Part shown: positions 36,002 to 45,857 of the stretch, piece by piece
Layout of the letters: the number at the start of each line of letters is the position of its first letter
How positions within the stretch are numbered: the stretch's first letter is position 1
NCBI RefSeq assembly: GCF_030123105.1
Contig: NZ_CP126095.1
Coordinates: 806,001-870,000, forward strand
Reading direction: 5' to 3'
Origin: Paenibacillus sp. G2S3
GTDB taxonomy: Bacteria > Bacillota > Bacilli > Paenibacillales > Paenibacillaceae
DNA length: 64,000 bases
Notes under the pieces: generated by a model
What the model saw: only the letters and a program-made list of their open reading frames with translations
What the model was told of the DNA's origin: nothing
Database searches by the model: none
Program-made: the position numbers and the translations under genes

Positions 36002-37777
36002 TTAAGCTTCCATCTTCTGCGCCGTATAAAGGCGGTGGTAAAGACCTTTTTGTGCGATAAGCTCATCATGTGAGCCGCTTTCTGCGATGCCTTTGTTAGA
36101 TACATACATAATGCGGTCGCAGTTTTTTACGGTGGACAGGCGGTGCGCGATAATGAATGAGGTACGTCCTTTAAGGAGCTCATTCAGACCTTTTTGCAGC
36201 AAACGCTCAGTCTTCGCATCGATCGATGAAGTGGCTTCATCTAATATGAGAATTCTCGGATCAGCCAAAAGCGTTCTTGCGAACGAGATGAGCTGCCGCT
36301 GTCCCTGAGACAGCTTGGAGCCACGCTCGTTGACCTCTGTCAGGTAGCCTTGATCGAATTCACGGATGAATTCGTCGGCGCAAACAGCTTTCGCGGCAGC
36401 GATCACTTCTTCCTCGGTGGCATCGAGTTTACCGTAACGAATATTGTCCAAGATCGTACCGGAGAAGATGAAGCTGTCTTGTAGCATAATCCCCATCTGG
36501 CTGCGCAGGGACTTCAGCGTAACCTGCGAGATATCCTGATCGTCTATAAGAATCTTACCGCTTGAAATATTATAGAAGCGCGAGATCAGATTGACGACTG
36601 TAGTTTTGCCTGCACCTGTTGGTCCCACTAGAGCGATGCTTTCTCCCGCTTTGATCTTAAAGGAGATATTCTCTAGAATATTGAGTCCTGGGTCATAGGC
36701 AAAGGTCACATCGTCGAAAGTGACATGGCCCTCTACAGGTCGCAGTGTCTTCGCATCCGGAATATCACTTACGGTAACGGGCTCATCCAGCGTCTCGAAG
36801 ATACGCTCGAGATAGGCAACGGCGTTGATGAAGTTATTGTACAGGTTCGAAAGATTCAGAATCGGCTGCCAGAAGCGGGCAGCGTAGCTGCTCATCGCCA
36901 GAATGACGCCGAGGGTCATGTCTTGTGGACTCAGTGTTAGTAGGCCTACAAGGAAAATCAATGATGTAACGATCGTAGACAAGTTGTCTACGGAGAACGG
37001 AATAAGTAAGTTGTAACGTTGAGCCTTCATCCATTCTGTACGGAAATTACCCGCGAGACGTGTGAAGATTCCTTCGTTGCGTTGTTCCCGGGAGAACATT
37101 TGCGTCACACCAATACCGCTGATACTTTCTTGCAAATAGGCGTTCAGGTTGGAGCTTTTATTGGATACTGCTTGCCAAGCCCGGCGTTGCCGAGTTTTGA
37201 TCAGCATCATGATGACAAAGAATACTGGCAGCCCTGCAAGGATGACAAATGATAGACGCACATCAACAGCGAACATGAAGGCTGCGATAAAGAGCAAATT
37301 CACGATTTCTAGAATAAAGTTGATAATACCATTGGATAACACATCTGAAACGGCGTTAACGTAGTTTACGACCCGGATGAGAATCTTGCCCTGCGGACGG
37401 TCGTCATAATACTTGAAGGGCAACTCTTGCAGATGCTTAAACAAATCTGTTCGGATGTCAAAAATAATATCCTGCCCAACACTCGTCATGATACGTGAAC
37501 GAATGGTAGCCAGATAAACGCTGACCACAATGGTCAGAAGCATCAGTCCAGCCCAGCCCAGTAGCGCAAGCTTCGCTTTTGCCGGAATGGTCACGTCGAT
37601 CACATGCTGCATGATCAGTGGAGCTGATAGTGAAATGGCCGCTGAAAGTGCACTGAGGATAAATGCAACAATCATTGGCGTTTTCTTTCGTTTGATGTAT
37701 ACCATCGCACGCCGGAAGTGTTTTATATTAAACGGCGATTCCAGATTCTCATCGACGTCGAATTTATTCCTTGCCAC
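36002..37777 (-). CDS. ABC exporter half-transporter, catalytically complete subunit
   Basis: 591 residues. An N-terminal type IV exporter membrane domain (six helices, about 30-320) is followed by an ATPase domain: Walker A GPTGAGKTT near 385, signature LSQGQ, Walker B ILILDEATS with catalytic E514, and the H-loop AHRLS. GTG start at 37777 after AGGTGA. It overlaps the preceding gene by 14 bases. Its signature is non-canonical (LSQGQ rather than LSGGQ), as expected of the partner in a heterodimer with one degenerate site. Resembles YheH/BmrD-type pumps; the substrate is unknown. Confidence 0.88.
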   Translation of the reverse strand: MARNKFDVDENLESPFNIKHFRRAMVYIKRKKTPMIVAFILSALSAAISLSAPLIMQHVIDVTIPAKAKLALLGWAGLMLLTIVVSVYLATIRSRIMTSVGQDIIFDIRTDLFKHLQELPFKYYDDRPQGKILIRVVNYVNAVSDVLSNGIINFILEIVNLLFIAAFMFAVDVRLSFVILAGLPVFFVIMMLIKTRQRRAWQAVSNKSSNLNAYLQESISGIGVTQMFSREQRNEGIFTRLAGNFRTEWMKAQRYNLLIPFSVDNLSTIVTSLIFLVGLLTLSPQDMTLGVILAMSSYAARFWQPILNLSNLYNNFINAVAYLERIFETLDEPVTVSDIPDAKTLRPVEGHVTFDDVTFAYDPGLNILENISFKIKAGESIALVGPTGAGKTTVVNLISRFYNISSGKILIDDQDISQVTLKSLRSQMGIMLQDSFIFSGTILDNIRYGKLDATEEEVIAAAKAVCADEFIREFDQGYLTEVNERGSKLSQGQRQLISFARTLLADPRILILDEATSSIDAKTERLLQKGLNELLKGRTSFIIAHRLSTVKNCDRIMYVSNKGIAESGSHDELIAQKGLYHRLYTAQKMEA

Positions 37778-39539
37778 TTGCGGTCACCTGCCTTCCAATA
37801 CCCTCGTTCTGCAGTTTAAACACATCGTAGTAGTAGCCTCGTTTCGCTAGCAGTTCGGCGTGGGTGCCTTCCTCAACCAGCTTCCCGTTATCCAGAATGA
37901 GAATACGGTCAGCCTGCGCGGTCGTAGATACACGCTGCGCGATAATAATCTTCGTGCAAGGATAATCCAGCTCGCGTAGACTTTTCTGAATATGCTCCTC
38001 CGTCTCAAGATCGACAGCAGAGGTCGTATCATCCAGAATGAGGATCGGACGGCGAACTGCCAAAGCACGTGCTAAAGCGATACGCTGTTTTTGACCTCCA
38101 GATAAGCCGACTCCTCGTTCTCCGACAACGGTATCATAACCTTCAGGCATTTTGGTAATGAAGTCGTGTGCGGCTGCGAGCTCGGCAAAGCTTATCGCAT
38201 CCTCTTCCGGAAGATCAGGATCACCATAGGCGATGTTTCCATCGATAGTATCAGAGAACAAGAGCACATCTTGGGTCGCCATGCCGATATTATCGCGCAG
38301 CTCATCGAGCTCCAGCTTTCGGACATCAACGCCGTCGACGAGTACACGTCCTTCGGCTACGTCATAGAAGCGAGGAATCAGGTTGATGATGGTTGTTTTG
38401 CCTGATCCGGTCGAGCCCATGATCGCTATGGTTTCACCAGGTTCAACGGTAAAGCTAACATCGTCAAGTACGATAGCGCTGTCATATTTGAAGCGGACAT
38501 GATCGAACTCAATACGGCCTTCGTAACGGCGTTTGTTAGTAGACGTATGCTCGTTTACGATATTAGGCTTTGCGTAATAGATATCAATGATTTTGGACAA
38601 GCTCGCAAAAAAGCGCTGAATGTCGTTGATAATAATCCCAATGTTGCGCATAGGGTTGGATATAGCCCAGATCAGTGAAGAGAAAGCTGTAAATTCACCG
38701 AAGGTGATTCGGCCGTTCATAAGGAATAAACCACCTGCCAGCATTAGAATGACGTTGAAGCCCTGAGCGAAGGATTCCAGATAAGGAAAGTAATCAAGCC
38801 ATACAAGAGCGGCCTTTTTGTTCGCTGTAGAATAATTGACATTCTTCTCCGTGAATTTTTGCACCTCGAACTCTTCGCGGGCAAAAGCCTTAACCACACG
38901 GTTGCCTGAAATATTCTCCTGAGTAGTCGTGTTAAGCTGGGAGAGCCGCTCACGCAGGTCAATATACATAGGACGGACGCGTTTAGCGAATATGTAAGCC
39001 ACGATAAAAATGGGCGGTGACAGGATTAGCATCCACAGCGTTAGCTGAGCATCTATGGTGAAAAAATAGATAACAGCAGCAATGAAGATCGTTAGCGATT
39101 CAATGATCGTTTTGAAAATCCATGCCATCGAGTGCCGAACCATATCCAGATCCCCGGTCATCTTGGTCATAAGATCGCCGGTACGGTTACGGTCGTAATA
39201 TTCTCTGTCCTGTCCCTGAATCTTGTTGTACAAAAAAATCCGGATGTTGTACATCATGTTTTGCGAGGATTTTTCGTACTGCATAGTTGTAAAATAAGCA
39301 AGTCCTGTACGCAGTAGAGAAAATCCAATCATGCCGAGGCAGAGCATAATCAATAATTGCCGTTCTTGTGTAAGATTCTGCAGCGCATTGTCACCTGCTA
39401 TAAACGTATCGACAATGCGCTGACTGATGTAAGGGTTTACAATCGTAAGACTTGAACCCACTACCGAGAGGCAGAGCGCTAGAATGTACCGTGTCCGGTT
39501 GCCCTCTAAGTTCTGCCATAGCCATTTCAGTTCGAACAT
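37764..39539 (-). CDS. ABC exporter half-transporter, degenerate-site subunit
   Basis: 592 residues from ATG 39539 (AGGTGATC just upstream); a GTG 12 codons earlier is possible. Six membrane helices, then an ATPase domain with Walker A GSTGSGKTT, canonical signature LSGGQ and Walker B ILILDDTTS, in which the catalytic Glu is Asp (D504); the H-loop position is AQRVS, with Gln replacing His. These changes mark the non-hydrolysing half of heterodimeric exporters such as BmrCD. First gene of the two-gene operon. Confidence 0.88.
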   Translation of the reverse strand: MFELKWLWQNLEGNRTRYILALCLSVVGSSLTIVNPYISQRIVDTFIAGDNALQNLTQERQLLIMLCLGMIGFSLLRTGLAYFTTMQYEKSSQNMMYNIRIFLYNKIQGQDREYYDRNRTGDLMTKMTGDLDMVRHSMAWIFKTIIESLTIFIAAVIYFFTIDAQLTLWMLILSPPIFIVAYIFAKRVRPMYIDLRERLSQLNTTTQENISGNRVVKAFAREEFEVQKFTEKNVNYSTANKKAALVWLDYFPYLESFAQGFNVILMLAGGLFLMNGRITFGEFTAFSSLIWAISNPMRNIGIIINDIQRFFASLSKIIDIYYAKPNIVNEHTSTNKRRYEGRIEFDHVRFKYDSAIVLDDVSFTVEPGETIAIMGSTGSGKTTIINLIPRFYDVAEGRVLVDGVDVRKLELDELRDNIGMATQDVLLFSDTIDGNIAYGDPDLPEEDAISFAELAAAHDFITKMPEGYDTVVGERGVGLSGGQKQRIALARALAVRRPILILDDTTSAVDLETEEHIQKSLRELDYPCTKIIIAQRVSTTAQADRILILDNGKLVEEGTHAELLAKRGYYYDVFKLQNEGIGRQVTASGKE

Positions 39540-39813
39540 CTGATCACCTGTTTCTGATTGTTCTTGTTTTTTCACTCTTGCCTGAAAAGAGTGAATAAAA
39601 CAAAGTGATTATAACATTATCAATTGACTAAGTATCGTTTACGGTAAAATTTCCTTGTTACATTATTGTTACAAAAAAATGAACTTATTAATGATGTGAA
39701 TTTATCCTTGAGTAATGAGGGTTTGCCATTCGGGCTTGGGCGTTCTAATTATGATAAACTGAAACAATGTAAAGTGATTAGGCTTGGTTTGGATAGAGAC
39801 AGGAGGATGGAGA

Positions 39814-40515
39814 ATGAGCTTTGTTGCTGTCAAAAATGAGTACAAGCGTTACAAAATGGGTGAAAGTGTGATCGTTGCCAACGACGGAATTGATTTTGAG
39901 ATAAATAAAGGTGAGTTTGCAGTGATTGTCGGCCCCAGCGGTGCGGGCAAATCGACGGTGCTTAATATTCTTGGCGGGATGGATTCTGCTGACGAAGGCC
40001 AGGTCATTGTGGACGGTACGGACATTGCCAAGTTCAGTGCCAAAGAGTTGACGGGCTACCGCCGCAATGACGTGGGTTTTGTGTTCCAGTTCTATAACTT
40101 AGTGCCGAATCTTACCACACTGGAGAATGTTGAGCTTGCTTCTCAGATTTCCCCGCGTGCACTAGATGCGCGTAAGGTGTTGGAGGATGTGGGATTAGGT
40201 GCACGGCTGGATAATTTTCCGGCTCAGCTGTCTGGTGGTGAGCAGCAACGTGTCGCTATCGCCAGAGCGCTAGCTAAACAGCCGAAGCTGCTCCTTTGCG
40301 ATGAGCCAACAGGTGCGCTAGATTACAATACTGGTAAGCAAGTGCTTAAGCTGCTTCAGGATACCTGCCGTAACACAGGCACTACGGTCATCGTAATCAC
40401 GCATAATTTGGCGATTGCGCCAATGGCAGACCGGGTTATTGAGATTAATAATGCTAAGGTACGGAAGATGGTAACCAATCCTTCGCCAGTATCCGTTGAA
40501 GATATCGAATGGTAA
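39814..40515 (+). CDS. ABC transporter ATPase, MacB/LolD-like
   Basis: 233 residues from ATG 39814, placed seven bases after AGGAGG; the longer in-frame start lacks a site. Walker [10 protein letters not shown], a Q-loop region with [12 protein letters not shown], signature [15 protein letters not shown], Walker [13 protein letters not shown] and switch ITHNL. Pairs with the FtsX-like permease starting 14 bases after its stop. This type powers export of peptides or lipids or resistance to cell-wall antibiotics; no sensor kinase is adjacent. Confidence 0.9.
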   Translation: MSFVAVKNEYKRYKMGESVIVANDGIDFEINKGEFAVIVGPSGAGKSTVLNILGGMDSADEGQVIVDGTDIAKFSAKELTGYRRNDVGFVFQFYNLVPNLTTLENVELASQISPRALDARKVLEDVGLGARLDNFPAQLSGGEQQRVAIARALAKQPKLLLCDEPTGALDYNTGKQVLKLLQDTCRNTGTTVIVITHNLAIAPMADRVIEINNAKVRKMVTNPSPVSVEDIEW

Positions 40516-40528
40516 GGAGAAGTCACCT

Positions 40529-43174
40529 ATGAAAAAGCGTGCGTTATGGAAAGATATTTTTCGTGAAATTAGGCACACTAAGGCCCGATTTATTTCGATT
40601 TTTGCAATCATTATGCTGGGCGTTAGTTTCTTTTCTGGCATCAAGTCAGCCGGTCCAGATATGCTGGATACAGCCGGAACCTTTTACCAAGAGACGAGAC
40701 TAATGGATCTGAAGGTGCAGACCAACTATGGTCTGACCGAAGATAACATAGATCTGCTGAGCGATGTACCGGGGATCGATGAGGTCCAGCCGGGTTATAG
40801 CGCGGATGTGTTCAGTGGTGATAATGCTTTGATTCTCAAGGTCCATTCCTACAATAGAGATAAACCTCTTAACCAGTACAGTATGATTGAAGGACGTCTT
40901 CCGGAGGATTCCGGAGAAATCGTATTGGATGACAAGCTGGCTGGAAAGTATGCGCTGGGCGACAAAATAACGTTCAGCGGAGCTGGAACAGATGCGGAGT
41001 TGTCAAACAACTTTGAGACATTGAATTATACTGTCGTGGGCTTTGTGCGAAGTCCTCAATTTATTGAGAAGAGTACCCGGGGCACCAGCGGAATTGGTAA
41101 AGGGACGGCGGATGCATTCGCAGCGATCCCAGAGTCGGATTTTAAGCTCCCGGTCTATACGGAAGCCTATCTATCCTTCAAGGATACAACCGGAGTGAAG
41201 GCTTATTCACCAGAGTATGAGGGATTGATCGAACAGCATACCAAGTCAGTAGAGCAGGCGATGTCCAGTGTGCCGGAAGCTCGGCTTGCGGAGATGCGCG
41301 CGGAAGGCGAGAAAGAGCTGTCCAGTGGACGAGGCAAGGTGGCCGCCGTCGAGAAGCAGCTCGCCGATTTAAAGCGCCAGCCAGAAGTGGTGCAGCAGGG
41401 ACAAGCTGCAAACATGAAAGCCATTGCTGATGGGCTGGTCTCTGCCAAGGCGGAACTGGCTGCAGGGGAGCAAAAGCTTGCAGAACTAGGGCTCCCGAAG
41501 GTCTATGTCACTGACCGCAGTGCCAATCCGGGATATGCCGAATATAAAGACAACGCTGATCGGTTGTCGGCAATTGCGAGTGCGTTCCCGGTATTCTTTT
41601 TCCTGATTGCTGCGCTGGTCAGCTTGACGACTATGACTCGAATGGTCGAGGAGCATCGTTTGCAGATCGGGACACTTAAAGCGCTTGGGTATGGCAACCG
41701 TGACATTATGGCCAAATTTTTGGTTTATGGTACGCTTGCCAGCTTGACGGCTTCGGTTGCGGGGCTTGTGCTCGGTTTTACCATGTTTCCAACCATTATC
41801 TATAATGCGTACAGTTCGCTTTATAATCTGCCGGATCTTATCAAAAGCTTCTATCCGTCGTATTCCATCATTTCCATTATAGTAGCGCTTATCTGCACTA
41901 CATTGACGGCTTGGATTGCCGCACGTGTAGAGCTGCGTAGCAATGCTTCTGTGTTAATGCGTCCGAAGGCGCCAAAGAGCGGGCAGCGGATTCTACTGGA
42001 GAGAGTTACATTTGTATGGAAACGGTTGAGCTTTGTTCAAAAGGTTACTGCACGGAATTTATTCCGCTATAAGCAGCGGATGTTCATGACTGTGTTCGGC
42101 GTGGCCGGCTGTACGGCGCTGATTCTGACCGGGTTTGGTCTTAAAGACTCGATCGGCAGCATTGCCCCCCAGCAGTTCGGCACGATTATGAAATATGATG
42201 CACTTGTAGCGCTGCATGAAGATGCGTCTGCTGATGCGCGGGATGCCTACGAGCAATTGATCACTGGCGAGTCCACTATAACTGGATCACTAAGTGTGGC
42301 ACAGGAAACGATGAAAGCGCACAGCAGTGGTGTAAATGATCAGGATGTGCATATGTTCATCCCTGCATCTGTTGATGCGATATCCGATTATGTGGAGCTG
42401 CGGGATCGAGTGAGTGGAGAAAAACGCACGCTTTCGGACGAGGGCGCTATAATCTCGGAGAAGCTGGCTAAATTATACGGGCTTGAGCCCGGCGACCAGT
42501 TGAATGTGGTGGACAAGGATAACGAGACATTCAAGATTAAGGTCATAGGGATTACAGAGAACTATGTAATGCACTATGTTTATATGACACCTGCGTATTA
42601 TTCTTCCGTATTTGGACAAGAACCGGTGTTCAACACAGAGCTGCTGAAGTATACCACGCACGATAAAGCATGGGAGGACAAGTTCGGCGAGAAGCTAACG
42701 GACAATGAGGGAGTGGCCGCGGTCAGCTTTTCCAGCAACGTAGGTACTGCCTTTGATGACACCATGAAGAGTATGGATGTTGTAACCTTGGTACTCATTG
42801 TATCAGCTGCTGCTTTGGCTTTTGTCGTCCTCTACAATTTGACCAATATTAATGTCTCTGAGCGGATCAGGGAACTATCAACCATCAAGGTATTGGGATT
42901 TTATGATAAGGAAGTAACGTTGTATATTTACCGCGAGAATATGCTGCTAAGCCTACTTGGTATTGTAGCCGGATCGGGTCTTGGCATTATATTGCACAGC
43001 TTCGTCTTGAATACAGCTGAGCTGGATGCGACGATGTTCGCGCCGATTATTAAGTGGCCAAGCTATGTGTATGCCGCACTCTTAACACTGCTGTTCTCAG
43101 GCATAGTCATGGCTTTCATGCATATTAAGCTCAAACGGATTCATATGATTGAGGCATTAAAGTCGGTAGAATAG
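40529..43174 (+). CDS. FtsX-like ABC permease
   Basis: 881 residues from ATG 40529 after AAGGAG. The N-terminal helix (about 20-40) is followed by a large extracytoplasmic domain with a charged, coiled-coil-like part (about 230-310, rich in E, A and K). FtsX-type three-helix blocks occur twice (ALVSLTTMTRMVEEHRLQIG followed by TLKALGY, and NLTNINVSERIRELSTIKVL followed by GFYDKEV), with extra helices in the middle (FMTVFGVAGCTALILTGFGL). It forms a transporter with the ATPase just upstream. The substrate is unknown; there is no lipoprotein partner gene nearby. Confidence 0.87.
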   Translation: MKKRALWKDIFREIRHTKARFISIFAIIMLGVSFFSGIKSAGPDMLDTAGTFYQETRLMDLKVQTNYGLTEDNIDLLSDVPGIDEVQPGYSADVFSGDNALILKVHSYNRDKPLNQYSMIEGRLPEDSGEIVLDDKLAGKYALGDKITFSGAGTDAELSNNFETLNYTVVGFVRSPQFIEKSTRGTSGIGKGTADAFAAIPESDFKLPVYTEAYLSFKDTTGVKAYSPEYEGLIEQHTKSVEQAMSSVPEARLAEMRAEGEKELSSGRGKVAAVEKQLADLKRQPEVVQQGQAANMKAIADGLVSAKAELAAGEQKLAELGLPKVYVTDRSANPGYAEYKDNADRLSAIASAFPVFFFLIAALVSLTTMTRMVEEHRLQIGTLKALGYGNRDIMAKFLVYGTLASLTASVAGLVLGFTMFPTIIYNAYSSLYNLPDLIKSFYPSYSIISIIVALICTTLTAWIAARVELRSNASVLMRPKAPKSGQRILLERVTFVWKRLSFVQKVTARNLFRYKQRMFMTVFGVAGCTALILTGFGLKDSIGSIAPQQFGTIMKYDALVALHEDASADARDAYEQLITGESTITGSLSVAQETMKAHSSGVNDQDVHMFIPASVDAISDYVELRDRVSGEKRTLSDEGAIISEKLAKLYGLEPGDQLNVVDKDNETFKIKVIGITENYVMHYVYMTPAYYSSVFGQEPVFNTELLKYTTHDKAWEDKFGEKLTDNEGVAAVSFSSNVGTAFDDTMKSMDVVTLVLIVSAAALAFVVLYNLTNINVSERIRELSTIKVLGFYDKEVTLYIYRENMLLSLLGIVAGSGLGIILHSFVLNTAELDATMFAPIIKWPSYVYAALLTLLFSGIVMAFMHIKLKRIHMIEALKSVE

Positions 43175-43462
43175 CATCTAGAATACCAAACGTCGCTGAT
43201 TGGATCACATTCTCACGTACAATGCTGCTATCGGACACAGATGATCTTATTTGCAGTATTTTCCGCTAATGGAGATGTCAACGGACCGCATAGCCGCTAT
43301 TGGCATGAAAAATACCCTAAATGAATACCTTTTGGTGAAATAGCTTCATTGGAGTCCGAAACGCTGATAAAGAAGCTAGAAATTCGCAAATAACGTCATC
43401 TGGGTCCGCAACCCGCGGGGAACGATGATTACGTGGTGTAGGTGATCTACACACTAATACAC
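43175..43462. other. Non-coding stretch with inverted and repeated GC-rich segments
   Basis: No gene seen. Phrases such as CCGCTAATGG, CCGCTATTGG, TGGAGTCCG and TGGGTCCGC recur in partly inverted form, which looks like decayed intergenic repeats of the kind also seen at 20640-20752. No start/stop pair with a ribosome site was found. Confidence 0.4.
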
Positions 43463-43520
43463 AAAAGAACAGAGCAGTGATTCTCCATTACCAGGAGAAT
43501 CGCTACTCTGTTCTTTTTTT
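43463..43520. terminator. Bidirectional terminator
   Basis: A 24-bp near-perfect stem from AAAAGAACAGAG...GATTCTCC to GGAGAATC...CTCTGTTCTTTT, then more T. Lies between convergent genes. Confidence 0.9.
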
Positions 43521-43550
43521 GCAATTAGAAGTTTCATTCATAAGTAAAAT

Positions 43551-43997
43551 CTACTTTCGGTTCATATGCAGGATAGGAAAAGGATTCCCCTGTTCATCTA
43601 GCGGAGAACGCTCAAAAACTTGAAAACCCATATGCTCATAGAATCCTAAGGCCTGCGGATTTTGTTCATTTACATCAACGTAGCGTACGTTCAGTGTCTG
43701 TATAGCATAAGCAACGAGCGATTTACCAATTCCTTTTCCCATTGCAGCAGGTTCTACGAACAGCATTTCAATCTTGTTATCCTGAACCCCTATGAAGCCT
43801 AGCGGCTGATCATGATCATCTATAAAAGCAAGCAGATGACTTATATGCTCCATCCCCTGTAAAACCAGTGGGTGCAACGCAGCAATGTCCTGTTCAGATA
43901 AGAATAGATGCGTATGGCGCACAGATGAATCCCAAATATTCAGTAGGCGGTATAAACATTCTTCATTTCTATTGGTGATGAGTTGTATCGAGTCCAT
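43551..43997 (-). CDS. GNAT acetyltransferase
   Basis: 148 residues. NKIEMLFVEPAAMGKGIGKS is the acetyl-CoA loop, and VNEQNPQALGFYEHMGFQVF the C-terminal strand and helix; the pattern is like YjaB-type enzymes. Lies 20 bases after the DUF4003 gene on the same strand and may share its transcript. Confidence 0.88.
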   Translation of the reverse strand: MDSIQLITNRNEECLYRLLNIWDSSVRHTHLFLSEQDIAALHPLVLQGMEHISHLLAFIDDHDQPLGFIGVQDNKIEMLFVEPAAMGKGIGKSLVAYAIQTLNVRYVDVNEQNPQALGFYEHMGFQVFERSPLDEQGNPFPILHMNRK

Positions 43998-44017
43998 GTC
44001 TTCCCTCGCTATACATA

Positions 44018-45010
44018 TTAATTGGAAGAAGAAGCTATAGCCGCAGTAGATGCGGCTGCAGCAGCCCCAGCAAGAGCAGCTTGCTGTGCGATCACAATAT
44101 TGGTGATACTGGTGGAGAGCATCGAGGTTACGATCCCATTTTGTACATCCTCCACATATTTAAAGGCTACCAGCGCAGCGGACAGCAGTAGCAATTCCTG
44201 CTTTACAATGGACCAGTTGCCAAAGCCTTTTTTGGTACGTAGTAATTCGTAGGTCTCCGAGACTTCCGTAACCATGTCCTTATTGTTGGATGGGAGCAAG
44301 GATAGCACGCCCAGCGAGGAAAGTGTAAATTCCTTATCTAACCGGATGCCTTCTGCACGGAACGCATCTCGTAAAGCCAGTACACGGTCCGCTGCTTCTG
44401 GAGCTTCTTTTCCAAGAACCAACACTTGTGTTAGAGCTTGCACGCTGTTCCCCGACATAAATTCAGGCTTTAGTGTAGTGTAAAGCTGCTCCATTCGGTC
44501 AATGCCGCTGTCCACTTCGATATCGGAAAGGCCGAGCATAGCAGAGAAGATATAATCATCGTGTCCAGTGAGAAAACGGTGTTTCGCTTTCATGCTATCG
44601 TAAAACATTTTTGCACGTTCTACCGTACGCTGATACTGATCTGTTGTCGTATTTGCAGCAATTTGGTAAGCGGCCACAACGAGATAATCAGAGGCTCTGA
44701 ATTTGAGGTCCTTCATTAAGTCATACACGGTGAGCGTGTTTGCAAGCTGTTGTTCCTTGTCAGCAGAAAGAGAGAGCAGCGTAGCGATGCTGATTGCCGA
44801 GTTCCCCCTAAACGAAGAAAACATTCCGGTGTTTTCCTTAATAAGCTCGTGGCTCGCACGAATCGCATCCTCATCTGCACTTTTATTCTCGGCTGTATAT
44901 AGTAATCCCGCCAAACGGCTAACCATAACATTTTGCCAAGGAAAAGCCTTTTTGATCTTCTGCGCGTTCTCTGCGAACAATTCAACCCTTGCTGTATACT
45001 GCTCGTTCAT
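44018..45010 (-). CDS. DUF4003 family protein
   Basis: 330 residues from ATG 45010, eight bases after GAGGGG. All-helical composition, with YLVVAAYQIAANTTTDQYQR, AKMFYDSMKAKHRFLTGHDD and IFSAMLGLSDIEVD, features I associate with DUF4003. The tail is unusual: about 25 residues mainly of A and S (QQAALAGAAAAASTAAIASS). No catalytic motif. Function unknown. Confidence 0.75.
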   Translation of the reverse strand: MNEQYTARVELFAENAQKIKKAFPWQNVMVSRLAGLLYTAENKSADEDAIRASHELIKENTGMFSSFRGNSAISIATLLSLSADKEQQLANTLTVYDLMKDLKFRASDYLVVAAYQIAANTTTDQYQRTVERAKMFYDSMKAKHRFLTGHDDYIFSAMLGLSDIEVDSGIDRMEQLYTTLKPEFMSGNSVQALTQVLVLGKEAPEAADRVLALRDAFRAEGIRLDKEFTLSSLGVLSLLPSNNKDMVTEVSETYELLRTKKGFGNWSIVKQELLLLSAALVAFKYVEDVQNGIVTSMLSTSITNIVIAQQAALAGAAAAASTAAIASSSN

Positions 45011-45094
45011 TGGACACACCCCTCATTTACCTTTTATTTCATATTATTACGAAGATTCTTTGCTGAGGATTCATTTGATGGCGTGTTTTTTATA

Positions 45095-45661
45095 TTAGGT
45101 CCTAATCAGCTCTTTGGCAGACTGTTTGCCTGCCATGAGGAGGTTGTCGCTCAGTTCAGGATTATTTACAGTTCTTGCAAGAATAAGAGAGCCAACCATG
45201 GTACTAAACAGTGCGCTACCTTTGGATGTGTCGATTCCAGCCAGAGTGGAGATGAAGGTAACCATCCGCTCTAGTTCCTGCGTGAATACCTGCCGAACTT
45301 CTTCAGAGGAACGGGCTATTTCGGCAGAAAGGGCAGGAATAATGCAGCCCATCTCTGTTTTGTCGCGGTGATACGGACTTAAATAATAGTCAATGACAGC
45401 ATTGATTTTGGGATTCCGCTCTTCCTGGGCAGCAACTTCCTGCAGAAGTGCGATGGTATCGCTGATGGCATACCGGCAGGCTTCGGCGACCAGCTGTTCT
45501 TTGTTATCAAAATGTGAATAGAACCCGCCATGCGTCAGTCCGGCTCCCTTCATAATGAATGGAACACTTACATCGTGAATACCATGAGAGCGAAAAGCCT
45601 GGGCAGCACTTTCAACAATCTTATTCCGTACTTTTATTTTATGGCCTTTGGGATAGGGCAT
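45095..45661 (-). CDS. TetR-family repressor of the efflux operon
   Basis: 188 residues from ATG 45661 (ACGGAG eight bases before). The N-terminal helix-turn-helix has KIVESAAQAFRSHGIHDVSV and GAGLTHGGFYSHFDNKEQLV; the ligand domain has RDKTEMGCIIPALSAEIARS, as in the TetR subgroup with a conserved Cys near the pocket. It is divergent from lpd-like, MFP and permease genes, with operators between them (see 45778-45828). It probably represses both itself and that operon until an electrophile or drug binds. Confidence 0.87.
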   Translation of the reverse strand: MPYPKGHKIKVRNKIVESAAQAFRSHGIHDVSVPFIMKGAGLTHGGFYSHFDNKEQLVAEACRYAISDTIALLQEVAAQEERNPKINAVIDYYLSPYHRDKTEMGCIIPALSAEIARSSEEVRQVFTQELERMVTFISTLAGIDTSKGSALFSTMVGSLILARTVNNPELSDNLLMAGKQSAKELIRT

Positions 45662-45700
45662 TATAATCACTCCGTAGCATCATAATTCTACTTTTAAAAT

Positions 45701-45729
45701 ATTATAATCATCATAATAAAACCTGTCAA
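45701..45729 (-). promoter_or_regulatory. Sigma-A promoter of the tetR gene
   Basis: On the minus strand TTGACA, a 17-base spacer and TATAAT: a perfect consensus. The spacer holds a TATGATG half-site like that in the divergent promoter, allowing autoregulation. Confidence 0.8.
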
Positions 45730-45777
45730 TTTAGCGTTTCTGAGCATTGTTAGCTTATGAAAGGATAAACACGGTTG

Positions 45778-45828
45778 TTGACGGCTTTAAAATATGATGG
45801 TTATAATATATTGCGATCATCATATTTT
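45778..45828 (+). promoter_or_regulatory. Sigma-A promoter with TetR operator
   Basis: TTGACG at 45778-45783, an 18-base spacer and TATAAT at 45802-45807. An 11-bp perfect inverted repeat, AAAATATGATG (45789-45799) and CATCATATTTT (45818-45828), straddles the -10 box, so a bound repressor would block RNA polymerase. Confidence 0.78.
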
Positions 45829-45857
45829 GAAAAAATATATACAGGAGGGATCGGGAG

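Noticed and set aside
37530..37850. Forward-strand frames across the ABC exporter genes
   Set aside because: They are reverse-complement shadows of well-supported ABC transporter genes.
43175..43462. Small gene in the stretch after the FtsX-like permease
   Set aside because: Short frames only, none with a ribosome site; the stretch looks like decayed repeats.
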